A stretch of DNA of 38,680 bases from Ghiorsea sp. (GTDB taxonomy: Bacteria; Pseudomonadota; Zetaproteobacteria; Mariprofundales; Mariprofundaceae), in NCBI GenBank assembly GCA_021772875.1, contig JAJFLD010000128.1, positions 1 through 38,680 on the forward strand, read 5' to 3'. The translations under genes were made by a program, and so were the position numbers. The first letter of the stretch is position 1, and each line of letters begins with the position of its first letter. Positions 7,702 to 16,603 of the stretch are shown piece by piece. The notes under the pieces were generated by a model. The model did not search any database. It saw only the letters and a program-made list of their open reading frames with translations, and had not been told where the DNA came from.

Positions 7702-9249
7702 TTATGGCTTGAGTTTTGCCTGTGAGATTTCTGCACGTAGGGTTTGAAGTCGTGCGTCATCAACTACACCTTTTAAACCAAGGTCAAAAATCTTCTTTTT
7801 CCCTGCTGGAATAGTGCCAGACAAGTTGCGTTGCAAGGTTTGTGTTTGCCCTAAAGTATTTTGAAAGCTTACTGTGATATTGATGTCACCGATATTTTTA
7901 GGGGTGGGGTTGTTTATTTCAGCTACGATTTTCCCCATGCTTGCTTTGCCTACGCGAAGATGCAGGTAGTTGTTGGGATGTTCATGCATATCAAGCTCAA
8001 CAAGTGAGCCATATGCAGCCAATCCCAATGCGCTGTCATTGCCCGCAATCAAAGCATAATACCTTTTTGCTTCTTGTCGGTTGCCCGCTTGTTTCGCCAG
8101 CTCTGCAAGAGATGAGTAAGCGGTGTCAGTGGGCAAAAGCTGAACACTGCTTTCTAAATCGGCTTTGGCTTGCGTGTTCAAATGCAAGCTTTGGTTGACT
8201 AAACCACGTTGTAAATAGAAATAGAAATAATTTGGATGAAGGACTAGGGCTTTGTCATATTGGCTTTTTGCGGCTGTGTATTGCTTGTTTTTTTGTGCAA
8301 CATCACCAGCTAAAGCATGGAAAAGGGCTTCTCGTGGCTCAAGGGCTATGGCTTTTAAGGCAAGGGTTTGAGCTGTGGTGGTATCACCTCTGGTCAAGGC
8401 TGCCCTGCCTTTGTCGTATGCATCATAAGCAGGTTTTGTTTTGAGCAGATGTGCAATGGCTTTTTGATAGCGAAGTTTACCCATCTCGCCACCTTTGGGT
8501 AGGGTGTTTAAAAGGGTAATGTTATTTTGCACGCGTTCTTGTGATGCAGGGTGGCTAGCCAGCAGACCACTTAACCAATCTTGATTGCCATCTTGGGATA
8601 ATTTTACAAAAGTGCGCTGTAAATCTACAGCACCTTGGGGGTCATACCCGACACGAGACATATAAAGCATGCCATAATAATCTGATTCACGCTCAGCGTC
8701 ACGGCCAAATTTTTGATTTAATAATTGTGCGCCAATGCCCGCGCCAAGTTGTGCCAGATTGCCGTAGTCCTCCCCTTGTGTTGCAACAGCTGTGCCTATG
8801 ACGGCGGTTTGTAGCAACATACCCTTAGATATTTGTTGGGCGCCATGCCTTGCAGCGGCATGTACGATTTCATGACCAAGTACAGCAGCCAATTCAGACT
8901 CGCTTTTGAGTTGGGTTAAGAGGCCACGATTGATGGCAATCTTGCCACCAGGTAATGCCCAAGCGTTGGGGATAGAATTATTAAGTACTTTAAATTCATA
9001 GGGCAGTTTGCGTTCGCTGGTTGCGGCAAGCTTATTGCCGATATCACTGATATAGGTGGTTAAAGCGGGATCAACGATGTAATCGCCACCTTGTGCCTGA
9101 CGAGAAGGTGCATATTGCTGAGCGCCTATTTCAAGCTCTTGTTGCTCACTGACCAAACTGAGTTCCTTTTTTCCTGTGACAGGGTTTGTAGCGCAACCCA
9201 ACAAAAAGATGGATAAGATGAAGATGGTGAAGAAAGGGTGTTTTGACAT
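7702..9249 (-). CDS. M48-family periplasmic metalloprotease lipoprotein with TPR repeats (BepA/YfgC-like)
   Basis: 515 residues from the start read as ATG at 9249 (GAGG eight to nine bases upstream); a longer frame to 9351 adds residues before the signal peptide and is rejected. A lipoprotein signal peptide ends in the lipobox LLGC (Cys19). The zinc site HEIVH is at residues 126-130, with the third ligand expected at Glu188 in ERESDYYG, and an HP motif follows in LLASHPASQERV. TPR-like helical repeats occupy roughly residues 260-415. The last 90 residues look beta-rich (INITVSFQNTL) and extend beyond the usual BepA architecture. Family members act in outer-membrane protein assembly and quality control in the periplasm. 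It is convergent with the unknown genes and divergent from the acetyltransferase. Confidence 0.9.
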   Translation of the reverse strand: MSKHPFFTIFILSIFLLGCATNPVTGKKELSLVSEQQELEIGAQQYAPSRQAQGGDYIVDPALTTYISDIGNKLAATSERKLPYEFKVLNNSIPNAWALPGGKIAINRGLLTQLKSESELAAVLGHEIVHAAARHGAQQISKGMLLQTAVIGTAVATQGEDYGNLAQLGAGIGAQLLNQKFGRDAERESDYYGMLYMSRVGYDPQGAVDLQRTFVKLSQDGNQDWLSGLLASHPASQERVQNNITLLNTLPKGGEMGKLRYQKAIAHLLKTKPAYDAYDKGRAALTRGDTTTAQTLALKAIALEPREALFHALAGDVAQKNKQYTAAKSQYDKALVLHPNYFYFYLQRGLVNQSLHLNTQAKADLESSVQLLPTDTAYSSLAELAKQAGNRQEAKRYYALIAGNDSALGLAAYGSLVELDMHEHPNNYLHLRVGKASMGKIVAEINNPTPKNIGDINITVSFQNTLGQTQTLQRNLSGTIPAGKKKIFDLGLKGVVDDARLQTLRAEISQAKLKP

Positions 9250-9461
9250 TGTGAATACCTCGCGCATATTGAAAAACTTAGGCGATTTAAGTTGTTTTGA
9301 ACAGTGTTTAATCCATTTGTGTGGTGCTGCTAGGAGAAGATAGTGCTTCACGGAAGTTGAAGTTTTGTGCTAGTGTCTCACCAGATGTGCAAGAGTTTGG
9401 CATAATTATATTATACGGTTGCGTGCATACATTCAGATTAGATTTTTTAAAGGAGCTAGGC

Positions 9462-9956
9462 TTGTCAAATTTATTGATGAAAAAAATAGCCCATAAATTA
9501 AACCGGCATACTGCCGTAGTGCGCAGTGCAACAATTGCCGATATCGCGGGCATGATTCAGCTGTTGCAAGAATTGTTTGCTATAGAGTCAGACTTTACAC
9601 CCAATGTACGCCTTCAAAGACAAGGGCTAGCAACGTTGATTGAAAGTGAAGGGGCTACAATTTTGGTTGCTGAAGTAAAAAAACAAGTGATTGGTATGTG
9701 TACTTTGCAGCCACTCATCTCCACAGCAGAGGGTGGTGTTGTTGGTATTGTTGAAGATTTGGTGGTGACTGAGGCTTATCGAGGCATGGGTGTAGGTAGT
9801 GTGTTATTGGCGGCTATTGAAGATGTGGCGCAACAACAAGACATGAGCAGATTACAATTGTTAACAGATTTTGATGATAAAAAAGTAGATCATTTTTATG
9901 AAACGCATCAATGGCAACACACAAAACTCATGACGATGCGCAAAAAGTTTGATTGA
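9462..9956 (+). CDS. GNAT-family N-acetyltransferase
   Basis: 164 residues. The acetyl-CoA pyrophosphate-binding signature is seen as LVVTEAYRGMGVGSVLLAAIE (R-G-M-G-V-G), preceded by the beta strand GGVVGIVEDLVV and followed by a terminal HFYETHQW segment typical of the fold. I chose the TTG at 9462 because AGGAG lies six bases before it; the ATG at 9477 is too far from any ribosome-binding site, and upstream extensions read through the intergenic region. The gene is divergent from the M48 protease. The substrate cannot be predicted; GNATs of this size acetylate small amines, antibiotics or protein N-termini. Confidence 0.85.
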   Translation: MSNLLMKKIAHKLNRHTAVVRSATIADIAGMIQLLQELFAIESDFTPNVRLQRQGLATLIESEGATILVAEVKKQVIGMCTLQPLISTAEGGVVGIVEDLVVTEAYRGMGVGSVLLAAIEDVAQQQDMSRLQLLTDFDDKKVDHFYETHQWQHTKLMTMRKKFD

Positions 9957-10240
9957 AATTTTAAACCCTAAAGAGAATAAGATTAAAAAATTGACTGTAG
10001 CGTAGTCTTTTTAAAGGTGTGGTTTCAGGGCGTGTTCAGGTGTTTGCACCCTATATTTTTATAGCTTAGCGGAGCGTTTTTTTAAGCGGCCACTTATTTT
10101 AGTTAAGGCGAGATCATATTTTGCATCTGAGGAAAATGGGTGAGCTAAATTATGCGTTGATTTGGCAATTTCACATGGCATAGTGCGCCGTCTTGTTGAT
10201 TGGCTTTTGAATTTCAAGAAGCATATTAACATGTACATAT
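9957..10240 (+). other. Gene-free region before tRNA-Leu
   Basis: 284 bases without a convincing gene. A short open frame from 10162 runs through the tRNA and is not coding. A tentative tRNA promoter is TTGGCT at 10200-10205 with TATTAA at 10224-10229 (18-base spacing). Short GACT/AGTC pairing before a T run near 10005 could be a weak terminator for the acetyltransferase gene. Nothing else recognised. Confidence 0.4.
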
Positions 10241-10325
10241 GCGAGGGTGGCGGAACTGGTAGACGCGCTGGATTTAGGTTCCAGTGTCTTACGGCGTGGG
10301 GGTTCGACTCCCCCCTCTCGTACCA
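10241..10325 (+). tRNA. tRNA-Leu (anticodon TAG)
   Basis: 85 bases including an encoded CCA end. The acceptor stem GCGAGGG pairs with CTCTCGT (two G-U pairs), the anticodon stem CTGGA/TCCAG encloses TTTAGGT with anticodon TAG, a long variable arm follows as in class II tRNAs, and the T arm contains GGTTCGACTCC. It reads CUA-type leucine codons. A terminator separates it from tig. Confidence 0.97.
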
Positions 10326-10332
10326 TACAATA

Positions 10333-10369
10333 TCAATGCGCTTCCTTTACAGGGGCGCATTGATTTTTT
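10333..10369 (+). terminator. Intrinsic terminator between tRNA-Leu and tig
   Basis: A perfect nine-base stem, TCAATGCGC at 10333-10341 with GCGCATTGA at 10355-10363, is followed immediately by six T residues. It lies eight bases after the tRNA CCA end and should terminate the tRNA transcript. Confidence 0.85.
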
Positions 10370-10396
10370 ATACATATATTTCTTTCGGAGGCTGAA

Positions 10397-11731
10397 ATGG
10401 TCCAAACTGATGTGAAGAAACTTGGCGAAAATGAACATGAAGTAGAGGTTCGTTTACCTAAATCAGAATATGATAGGGTTTATGCCGAAGAAAGGAATAA
10501 ACTGATCGGGCAAGTGAAGTTGCCAGGGTTTCGTCCGGGTAAAACACCAGGGCATGTGATTGATAAACAATTTGGCCCTAAAATTCATGAAGACACAGTA
10601 TCGCAATTGTTGCAGCAACATTATGTTGGTGCCATTGAGTCTTCTGGTTTAACACCTGCACTACAACCTGAATTGTCATTGCCTAAAATTCAACCTGATG
10701 ATGCATTTTTATTTACTTTGAAAGTTGCCTCATGGCCAGAAGTTTCATTGACTGATTTGAACAAGCTTCAAATTGAGAAGACGACGGTTTCTGTGGATGA
10801 CAAGGATGTTCAAGGTGTTTTAGAACGCCTATACAAATCACAAGTAAGTTATGAGATTGATGCAGAACGCGCTGCTGAAATGGGCGATCAATTGCATGTT
10901 GATTTCGAAGGTTTTATTGGTGAAGAAGCATTTGAAGGCGGGAAAGGCGAAGGCGTAGCACTGGTTTTGGGTGAAGGTCGTTTCATTCCGGGTTTTGAAG
11001 AGCAATTGTTGGGCAAGAAAGCTGGCGAAGCTTGCGTTGTTGAAGTGAGTTTTCCTGAAGACTACCAAGCACCAAACTTGGCAGGCCAAGCAGCACGTTT
11101 TGAAACAACTGTAAAAAGTGTTGGCGCAGCAGTGCGTGCAAGTGATGATGCATCTTTAGCAACATTGTTAAATTTTGATGATGTGGATGCCATGATGAAA
11201 GATGTCCGCCAAGGCTTGGATAAAGAAGCAGAAAATGCTGGGCGTGGTGTTACACGTGATTCAGCATTAAATGCATTGGTTGAAGCACATCCTATGGCTT
11301 TGCCTGAAGGTTTGATTGCCGAAGATATGAAGGCAACCACTGCACGTGTCGTGCAAAACATGAAGCAACAAGGCATGGAAGCAACAGAGGATATGTTCAA
11401 AGATGACGCCTTTAAAGCTGAGGTGCGCAATCGCTCTGAACGTGGCTTAAAGTTGTCTGTGTTGCTGCAATCTGTGCGTAAAGATTTTGATATTTCATTG
11501 ACGGAAGAGGAAATTGATGCTGGTGTTGATGAAATGGTTGTAGCATACCCAGAGAATATGCGTGATGATTATGCGAAATTTATTCGTGATAATCAGGAGC
11601 AATTGGGTGCGTTAAAAGATCGTTTATTAGAACAAAAATGCATTGATTACGTTGTGAGCCAAGCGAAGACAAAAGAAGTAAGTAAAACATTGGCTGCATG
11701 GCAAGAAGAACAGGATAAACAAAACTCATGA
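10397..11731 (+). CDS. tig: Trigger factor, ribosome-associated chaperone and peptidyl-prolyl isomerase
   Basis: 444 residues, the usual size for trigger factor. The N-terminal ribosome-binding domain carries the signature GFRPGKTPGHVI at about residues 49-60, a central FKBP-like PPIase domain covers roughly residues 155-250 (GDQLHVDFEGFIG, FIPGFEEQLLGKKAGE), and the C-terminal part is the helical chaperone arm. CGGAGG precedes the ATG. It binds near the ribosome exit tunnel and assists nascent chain folding. The stop overlaps the clpP start (ATGA), the classic tig-clpP-clpX order. Confidence 0.97.
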   Translation: MVQTDVKKLGENEHEVEVRLPKSEYDRVYAEERNKLIGQVKLPGFRPGKTPGHVIDKQFGPKIHEDTVSQLLQQHYVGAIESSGLTPALQPELSLPKIQPDDAFLFTLKVASWPEVSLTDLNKLQIEKTTVSVDDKDVQGVLERLYKSQVSYEIDAERAAEMGDQLHVDFEGFIGEEAFEGGKGEGVALVLGEGRFIPGFEEQLLGKKAGEACVVEVSFPEDYQAPNLAGQAARFETTVKSVGAAVRASDDASLATLLNFDDVDAMMKDVRQGLDKEAENAGRGVTRDSALNALVEAHPMALPEGLIAEDMKATTARVVQNMKQQGMEATEDMFKDDAFKAEVRNRSERGLKLSVLLQSVRKDFDISLTEEEIDAGVDEMVVAYPENMRDDYAKFIRDNQEQLGALKDRLLEQKCIDYVVSQAKTKEVSKTLAAWQEEQDKQNS

Positions 11732-12339
11732 ATTTAGTGCCTATGGTTGTTGAGCAGACTGCTCGTGGTGAACGCTCGTATGATATTTACTCACGTTTAC
11801 TTAAAGAACGAATCATTTTCTTGACGGGTCAAGTGGATGACCACATGGCCAATTTGATTACAGCGCAGTTATTGTTTTTGGAATCAGAAGGCCCAGAGAA
11901 AGATATCTTTATGTACATCAACAGCCCTGGTGGTGTGGTGACTTCTGGTATGGCCATTTATGATACTATGCAATACATTCGTTGTGATGTGTCTACATTA
12001 TGTGTCGGTCAAGCTGCAAGTATGGGTGCGCATTTGTTGGCAGCAGGTGCACCTGGTAAACGTTATGCGTTGCCCAATGCACGCATTATGATTCACCAGC
12101 CATTGGGCGGTTTTCAAGGACAAGCCACAGACATTGAAATTCATGCCAAAGAAATTATAAAATTAAAAGATAGTTTAAATCGTATGATGGCCAAACACAC
12201 AGGTCAAACATTGAAGAAGTTATCACGTGATGTTGAGCGTGATTATTTCTTAACTGCAGATGATGCATGTACTTACGGTATTGTAGATAAAGTTTTGTCA
12301 TCACGTGAAGATGTGAAAAATGCGGTGAGCAAAGGCTGA
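11728..12339 (+). CDS. clpP: ATP-dependent Clp protease proteolytic subunit
   Basis: 203 residues. The catalytic triad is visible as Ser98 in GQAASMGA, His123 in MIHQPLGG and an Asp near residue 168 in SRDVERDYFL. The N-terminal block ERSYDIYSRLLKERIIFLTGQV is the standard ClpP opening. It forms the double-heptamer peptidase barrel that works with ClpX in the cytoplasm. It overlaps tig by four bases and shares one base with clpX (TGATG), so the three genes form one transcription unit. Confidence 0.98.
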   Translation: MNLVPMVVEQTARGERSYDIYSRLLKERIIFLTGQVDDHMANLITAQLLFLESEGPEKDIFMYINSPGGVVTSGMAIYDTMQYIRCDVSTLCVGQAASMGAHLLAAGAPGKRYALPNARIMIHQPLGGFQGQATDIEIHAKEIIKLKDSLNRMMAKHTGQTLKKLSRDVERDYFLTADDACTYGIVDKVLSSREDVKNAVSKG

Positions 12340-13601
12340 TGGCATCTTCCAAAAGTGAAGCAACGTTGTTTTGTTCATTCTGCGGCAAGAGCCAACATGA
12401 TGTTAAAAAGCTGATTGCTGGGCCTACTGTGTTCATTTGTAATGAATGCATTGAGCTTTGCAACGACATTATGGTTGAAGAGATGAGTGCTGCTGATGAA
12501 GCGGGCTCAAGTGAAAAAAAATCAAAGCTTCCCAAGCCACATGAAATTAAAAAGTTTTTAGATGATTATGTCATTGGGCAAGACTTACCAAAACGTTTGT
12601 TGGCAGTTGCAGTTTATAATCATTACAAACGTCTAACCCATAACGAAAGCAGTGAAGTGGAAATTTCGAAAAGTAATGTTTTGCTTTTGGGTCCAACGGG
12701 TTGTGGTAAAACATTACTGGCGCAAACCTTGGCACGTATTTTTGATGTGCCTTTCATCATTGCTGATGCAACCACACTGACCGAAGCCGGTTATGTGGGT
12801 GAAGATGTTGATAATATCATTGTAAAGCTGCTTCAAGCTGCTGATGGTGATGTTGAGCGCACACAGCGCGGTATTATTTATATTGATGAAGTGGACAAGT
12901 TGGCTAGAAAATCGGATTCACCTTCAATTACCCGTGATGTGTCTGGTGAAGGTGTGCAACAGGCCTTGCTTAAATTGATTGAAGGCACGGTTGCTTCAGT
13001 TGCACCGCAAGGCGGACGTAAAAATCCGCAACAAGAATTCACCCAAGTAGATACCAGTAATATCTTGTTTATTTTAGGTGGCGCATTTTCAGGGCTTGAG
13101 AAAATCATTGAAGCGCGTGGTAAAACACGCTCAATTGGTTTTGGTGCTACAGTTGATATTGAAGATAATATGGGCATTGGTGAACGTCTTCAAGGTGTTG
13201 AGCCCGAAGATCTGATTAAATTTGGTTTGATTCCAGAATTGGTGGGTCGTTTGCCTGCGATCGCAACATTAAATGAGCTGGATAGAGCGGCTTTGTTGCA
13301 AATTTTGAGCGAGCCGAAAAATGCTTTGATTAAACAATACGCAGCTTTATTGAAGTATGATGATGTTGCCTTAACCTTTACTGACGATGCCTTAGAAGCG
13401 ATTGCCGATAAAGCCATCAAACGCAAAACAGGAGCACGTGGTTTAAGAGCCATCATGGAATCTGTGATGTTGGATGTGATGTATGACGTGCCAACTTTGA
13501 ATAATGTGGAAGCATGTGTGATTACCAAAGCGGCCGTTGAGGGTGAGGGCAAACCTGAATTGACGCTTAAAAAAGTTAAAAAAGACGCAGAAGTCGCTTA
13601 A
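12339..13601 (+). CDS. clpX: ATP-dependent Clp protease ATP-binding subunit ClpX
   Basis: 420 residues. An N-terminal zinc-binding domain has the four cysteines in CSFCGKSQ and CNECIELC. The AAA+ module has Walker A GPTGCGKT (a Cys where Ser is usual, probably neutral), Walker B IIYIDEVDK, the pore loop GYVG, and the ClpP-docking IGFG loop in RSIGFGAT. The C-terminal KRKTGARGLR sensor 2 block is intact. ClpX unfolds tagged proteins and feeds them to ClpP. The unit is closed by the intrinsic terminator just downstream. Confidence 0.98.
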   Translation: MASSKSEATLFCSFCGKSQHDVKKLIAGPTVFICNECIELCNDIMVEEMSAADEAGSSEKKSKLPKPHEIKKFLDDYVIGQDLPKRLLAVAVYNHYKRLTHNESSEVEISKSNVLLLGPTGCGKTLLAQTLARIFDVPFIIADATTLTEAGYVGEDVDNIIVKLLQAADGDVERTQRGIIYIDEVDKLARKSDSPSITRDVSGEGVQQALLKLIEGTVASVAPQGGRKNPQQEFTQVDTSNILFILGGAFSGLEKIIEARGKTRSIGFGATVDIEDNMGIGERLQGVEPEDLIKFGLIPELVGRLPAIATLNELDRAALLQILSEPKNALIKQYAALLKYDDVALTFTDDALEAIADKAIKRKTGARGLRAIMESVMLDVMYDVPTLNNVEACVITKAAVEGEGKPELTLKKVKKDAEVA

Positions 13602-13624
13602 ATAAAGCCCCGTTTGTTTCAAGT

Positions 13625-13650
13625 AAGCCTCGTTTAACGAGGCTTTTTTG
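13625..13650 (+). terminator. Intrinsic terminator after clpX
   Basis: The stem AAGCCTCGTT/AACGAGGCTT (overlapping around a tight TTTAA centre) is followed by a T-rich tract. It separates the tig-clpP-clpX unit from lon. Confidence 0.85.
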
Positions 13651-13659
13651 TTTTTGGGG

Positions 13660-13666
13660 CTTGAAA
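13660..13666 (+). promoter_or_regulatory. Heat-shock-type -35-like element upstream of lon
   Basis: CTTGAAA, the consensus sigma32 -35 hexamer core, lies 60 bases before the lon start, in the short region between the clpX terminator and lon. I find no good CCCCAT-type -10 at the proper distance; TATAAC at 13688-13693 is 21 bases beyond TTGAAA. The call rests on one half-site plus the known heat-shock control of lon. Confidence 0.25.
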
Positions 13667-13726
13667 TACAAATAGAAAAACATTACGTATAACTTCTGCT
13701 GATAAAAGTTAAAACCGAGGTGCCCT

Positions 13727-16153
13727 TTGGCTGAAATAGATAATTCCAAATCCAATGAATCAGGTGATGAAAGTCTGACTCTACCCGTTTTACCATTGCG
13801 TGATATCGTCATGTTCCCGCATATGATTGTACCACTCTTTGTTGGCCGCGAGAAATCTGTGACTGCGCTAGAAGAAGTGATGGCAGCAGGTAAAAAAATA
13901 GTGTTGCTTGCCCAGCGTGACCCTGAAGAAGATGCCCCCAATTTGGATGGACTTTTCCATATCGGAACACTTGGTAATATCTTGCAGCTTTTAAAGCTTC
14001 CTGATGGCACAATTAAAGTACTTATTGAAGGGCAAGAGCGTGTGCGCGCTCATGATTTGACTGATGATGGTTGCTTACGCTGCCATTATGAAGTGTTGCC
14101 TGAAGTGAAAGAAGATGAACAAGAGCGTGAGCAAGTTGCACGTGCTGTGTTGAATCAATTTGAAGCGTATGCAAAATTGAACAAAAAAATAGCACCAGAA
14201 GTCATGGTTTCTGTTTCAGGTGTTGAAGGTGTTGATCGATTAGCCGACACCATTGCTTCACATTTAAATTTAAAAGTGGAAGAGAAACAAGCACTGCTTG
14301 AAATGACAAGTGTGATTGAGCGTTTGGAAAAGATTTTTGCCTACATGGAAGAAGATATGGACATGTTGCAGGTGGACAAACGTGTGCGAACGCGCGTGAA
14401 AAGGCAAATGGAAAAAAGCCAACGCGAGTATTATTTATCTGAGCAAATGAAAGCGATTCAAAAAGAACTGGGTGAAGATGATTCACACAGTGATCTTGAA
14501 GATATTGCCAAGAAAATCGAAACTATAGGTTTAAGCAAAGAAGCTAAAGAAAAGGCAGTCTCAGAACTGAAGCGTTTGAAAATGATGCCGCCTATGAGTT
14601 CAGAAGCGACTGTATTACGCAGTTATCTTGATTGGTTGGTTGAGTTGCCATGGAAAAAATCAAGTCGTATTCGCCGTGATCTAGCAGCAGCTGAAGCGGT
14701 GCTGGATGCAGATCATTTTGGTTTGGATAAGGTAAAAGAAAGAATTCTTGAGCATTTGGCAGTTTTGCAACTTGTGAAAAAAGTAAAAGGACCGATTTTA
14801 TGTTTTGTTGGGCCTCCGGGCGTGGGTAAAACATCATTGGCCAAATCCATTGCGCGTGCTACGCGCCGTGAGTTTGTGCGTATGAGCTTGGGCGGTGTGC
14901 GTGATGAAGCTGAAATCAGAGGGCACCGTAGAACGTATATTGGTTCTATGCCAGGTAAAGTCATTAAATCGATGAAAAAAGCAGGTACCAAAAACCCGCT
15001 TATTCTTTTGGATGAAATTGATAAAATGGGTGCAGACTATCGAGGTGATCCATCTGCGGCATTGTTGGAAGTATTGGATCCTGAACAAAACAACACCTTT
15101 AATGATCACTACCTTGAAATTGATTACGATTTGTCGGACGTGATGTTTGTAACGACGGCCAACAGTATGAATATTCCTGGCCCTCTTTTGGACCGTATGG
15201 AAGTCATTCATATTTCAGGTTATACCGAAGAAGAAAAGTTGGCGATTGCAAAGAAATATTTATTGCCAAAACAAATTAAAAATCACGGCTTAAAAAGTGA
15301 ACAGGTCAAGCTTGATGATGCGGTGTTGTTGGATGTGATTCGTTATTATACACGTGAGGCAGGTGTTCGTGGTTTAGAGCGGGTTTTGGCTAAAATATGT
15401 CGTAAAATTGCGCGTAAAGTTGTGCTTTCTAAGGAAACAAAAGTTGTACCACTTAAAGTGGATGGTTTGGAAGAATTGTTAGGGGTGCAGAAATACCGTT
15501 TTGGTTTGGCTGAAGCCAAGGATGAAATTGGTGTGGTGACAGGGCTTGCTTGGACCGAAGTTGGTGGTGAGTTGCTACAAATTGAAACGGCATTAACGCC
15601 AGGCAAAGGTAAACTTACAGTGACAGGGCAGTTGGGGGATGTGATGCAAGAATCTGTGCATGCTGCTTTAACGTATGTACGTTCGCGCGCTGAATTATTG
15701 GGTTTGACACCAGATTTCCACCAGAAAGTTGATATCCATGTGCATGTGCCCGAAGGCGCAATACCCAAAGATGGACCTTCTGCGGGATTGGCAATGGCAA
15801 CATCTTTGGCTTCTGCGCTGACTGGTATTCCAGTTCGTCGTGAAGTTTGTATGACGGGTGAAATTACTTTACGTGGTAAAAGTTTGCCGATTGGTGGCCT
15901 CAAAGAAAAACTTCTTGCGGCACACCGTGGTGGTTTAACCGTAGCTATTATTCCAGAAGAAAATCGTAGGGATATGAAGGAAGTACCCGATATCATTAAA
16001 AATTCTATGGAGATTCATTTTGCATCGAATATGGATGATGTGCTTGTGCAAGCGTTAACACGTTTGCCTGAGGGTATGAGTGCAAGGGCAGATTTTGTGC
16101 CTGGCATGGTTTCTGGTATTTATCTAAATGAAGGCAGCACCACAGCGCATTGA
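13727..16153 (+). CDS. lon: ATP-dependent Lon protease (LonA)
   Basis: 808 residues, full length for LonA. The start is a TTG at 13727, with GAGG six bases upstream; the sequence then runs into the N-terminal LON substrate domain (LPVLPLRDIVMFPHMIVPLFVGR). The AAA+ domain has Walker A GPPGVGKT and Walker B ILLDEIDK; the protease domain has the catalytic Ser685 in GPSAGLA and the lysine partner in the GGLKEK motif (residues 726-728). Lon degrades damaged and regulatory proteins in the cytoplasm. It is separated from clpX by a terminator, so it is probably transcribed on its own. HU follows after 99 bases, the order seen in many proteobacteria. Confidence 0.98.
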   Translation: MAEIDNSKSNESGDESLTLPVLPLRDIVMFPHMIVPLFVGREKSVTALEEVMAAGKKIVLLAQRDPEEDAPNLDGLFHIGTLGNILQLLKLPDGTIKVLIEGQERVRAHDLTDDGCLRCHYEVLPEVKEDEQEREQVARAVLNQFEAYAKLNKKIAPEVMVSVSGVEGVDRLADTIASHLNLKVEEKQALLEMTSVIERLEKIFAYMEEDMDMLQVDKRVRTRVKRQMEKSQREYYLSEQMKAIQKELGEDDSHSDLEDIAKKIETIGLSKEAKEKAVSELKRLKMMPPMSSEATVLRSYLDWLVELPWKKSSRIRRDLAAAEAVLDADHFGLDKVKERILEHLAVLQLVKKVKGPILCFVGPPGVGKTSLAKSIARATRREFVRMSLGGVRDEAEIRGHRRTYIGSMPGKVIKSMKKAGTKNPLILLDEIDKMGADYRGDPSAALLEVLDPEQNNTFNDHYLEIDYDLSDVMFVTTANSMNIPGPLLDRMEVIHISGYTEEEKLAIAKKYLLPKQIKNHGLKSEQVKLDDAVLLDVIRYYTREAGVRGLERVLAKICRKIARKVVLSKETKVVPLKVDGLEELLGVQKYRFGLAEAKDEIGVVTGLAWTEVGGELLQIETALTPGKGKLTVTGQLGDVMQESVHAALTYVRSRAELLGLTPDFHQKVDIHVHVPEGAIPKDGPSAGLAMATSLASALTGIPVRREVCMTGEITLRGKSLPIGGLKEKLLAAHRGGLTVAIIPEENRRDMKEVPDIIKNSMEIHFASNMDDVLVQALTRLPEGMSARADFVPGMVSGIYLNEGSTTAH

Positions 16154-16252
16154 TAAGCAAGCAAACAAAAAAACCGTTGACGATATATGTGTGTACTGTT
16201 TTAGTTCGTATTGTTTTGATATAAACATGATATTAAACTCGAAGGGATAGAA

Positions 16253-16525
16253 ATGAAAAAGGTAGAATTGATTAGCCACGTTGCTGAAACTGCAGGTTTG
16301 AGCAAGGTAGACGCTGGTGCAGCTGTTGATGCTGTATTGAGTGGAATTTCAGGCGCATTGTCTACAGGTGACAGTGTAAGTCTTGTTGGTTTTGGTACGT
16401 TTTCAGTAACAGAACGTGCAGCACGCACAGCACGCAATCCACGTACGGGTGATCCAATTCAAGTTCCCGCTTCTAAAGCGCCTAAATTCAAGGCTGGTAA
16501 AGGCTTGAAGGACGCAGTTAAATAA
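16253..16525 (+). CDS. hup: DNA-binding protein HU
   Basis: 90 residues, the standard HU length. It begins MKKVELISHVAETAG and contains the beta-arm signature GFGTFSVTERAARTARNPRTGDPI with the conserved Pro-containing tip and lysine-rich C-terminus. It is a nucleoid protein that bends DNA as a dimer. AAGGGAT is placed just before the ATG. The position directly after lon supports HU-beta rather than IHF; the sequence lacks IHF-specific features. A possible promoter with TTGACG at 16177-16182 precedes it. Confidence 0.96.
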   Translation: MKKVELISHVAETAGLSKVDAGAAVDAVLSGISGALSTGDSVSLVGFGTFSVTERAARTARNPRTGDPIQVPASKAPKFKAGKGLKDAVK

Positions 16526-16540
16526 GAACTAAATAAACGC

Positions 16541-16568
16541 TTGCATTGTGGTTGGAGCTCGCTAATGT
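16541..16568 (+). promoter_or_regulatory. Possible promoter of the tRNA-Val/tRNA-Asp unit
   Basis: TTGCAT at 16541-16546 and TAATGT at 16563-16568 are 16 bases apart, followed by a GC-richer stretch, about 35 bases before tRNA-Val. The elements are imperfect, so this is tentative. An interrupted inverted repeat (GGAGCTCGC at 16554-16562 with GCGAG and AGCTCC at 16581-16594) brackets the -10. Confidence 0.35.
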
Positions 16569-16603
16569 TCCGCCACTTTCGCGAGGGTAGCTCCTTGGAG
16601 AGA

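Noticed and set aside
9321..9461. Longer N-terminus for the GNAT protein from 9321
   Set aside because: It would run through the divergent intergenic region; AGGAG fits the TTG at 9462.
10162..10395. Open frame of 77 codons running across tRNA-Leu and its terminator
   Set aside because: It is composed of the tRNA and hairpin sequence and has no ribosome-binding site.
13576..14010. - strand frames over the clpX-lon junction and inside lon
   Set aside because: Antisense shadows of well-supported genes; Ser-rich composition and crossing of a terminator.
15346..15996. 216-codon - strand frame inside lon
   Set aside because: Lies opposite the conserved Lon protease domain; no ribosome-binding site or recognisable motif.
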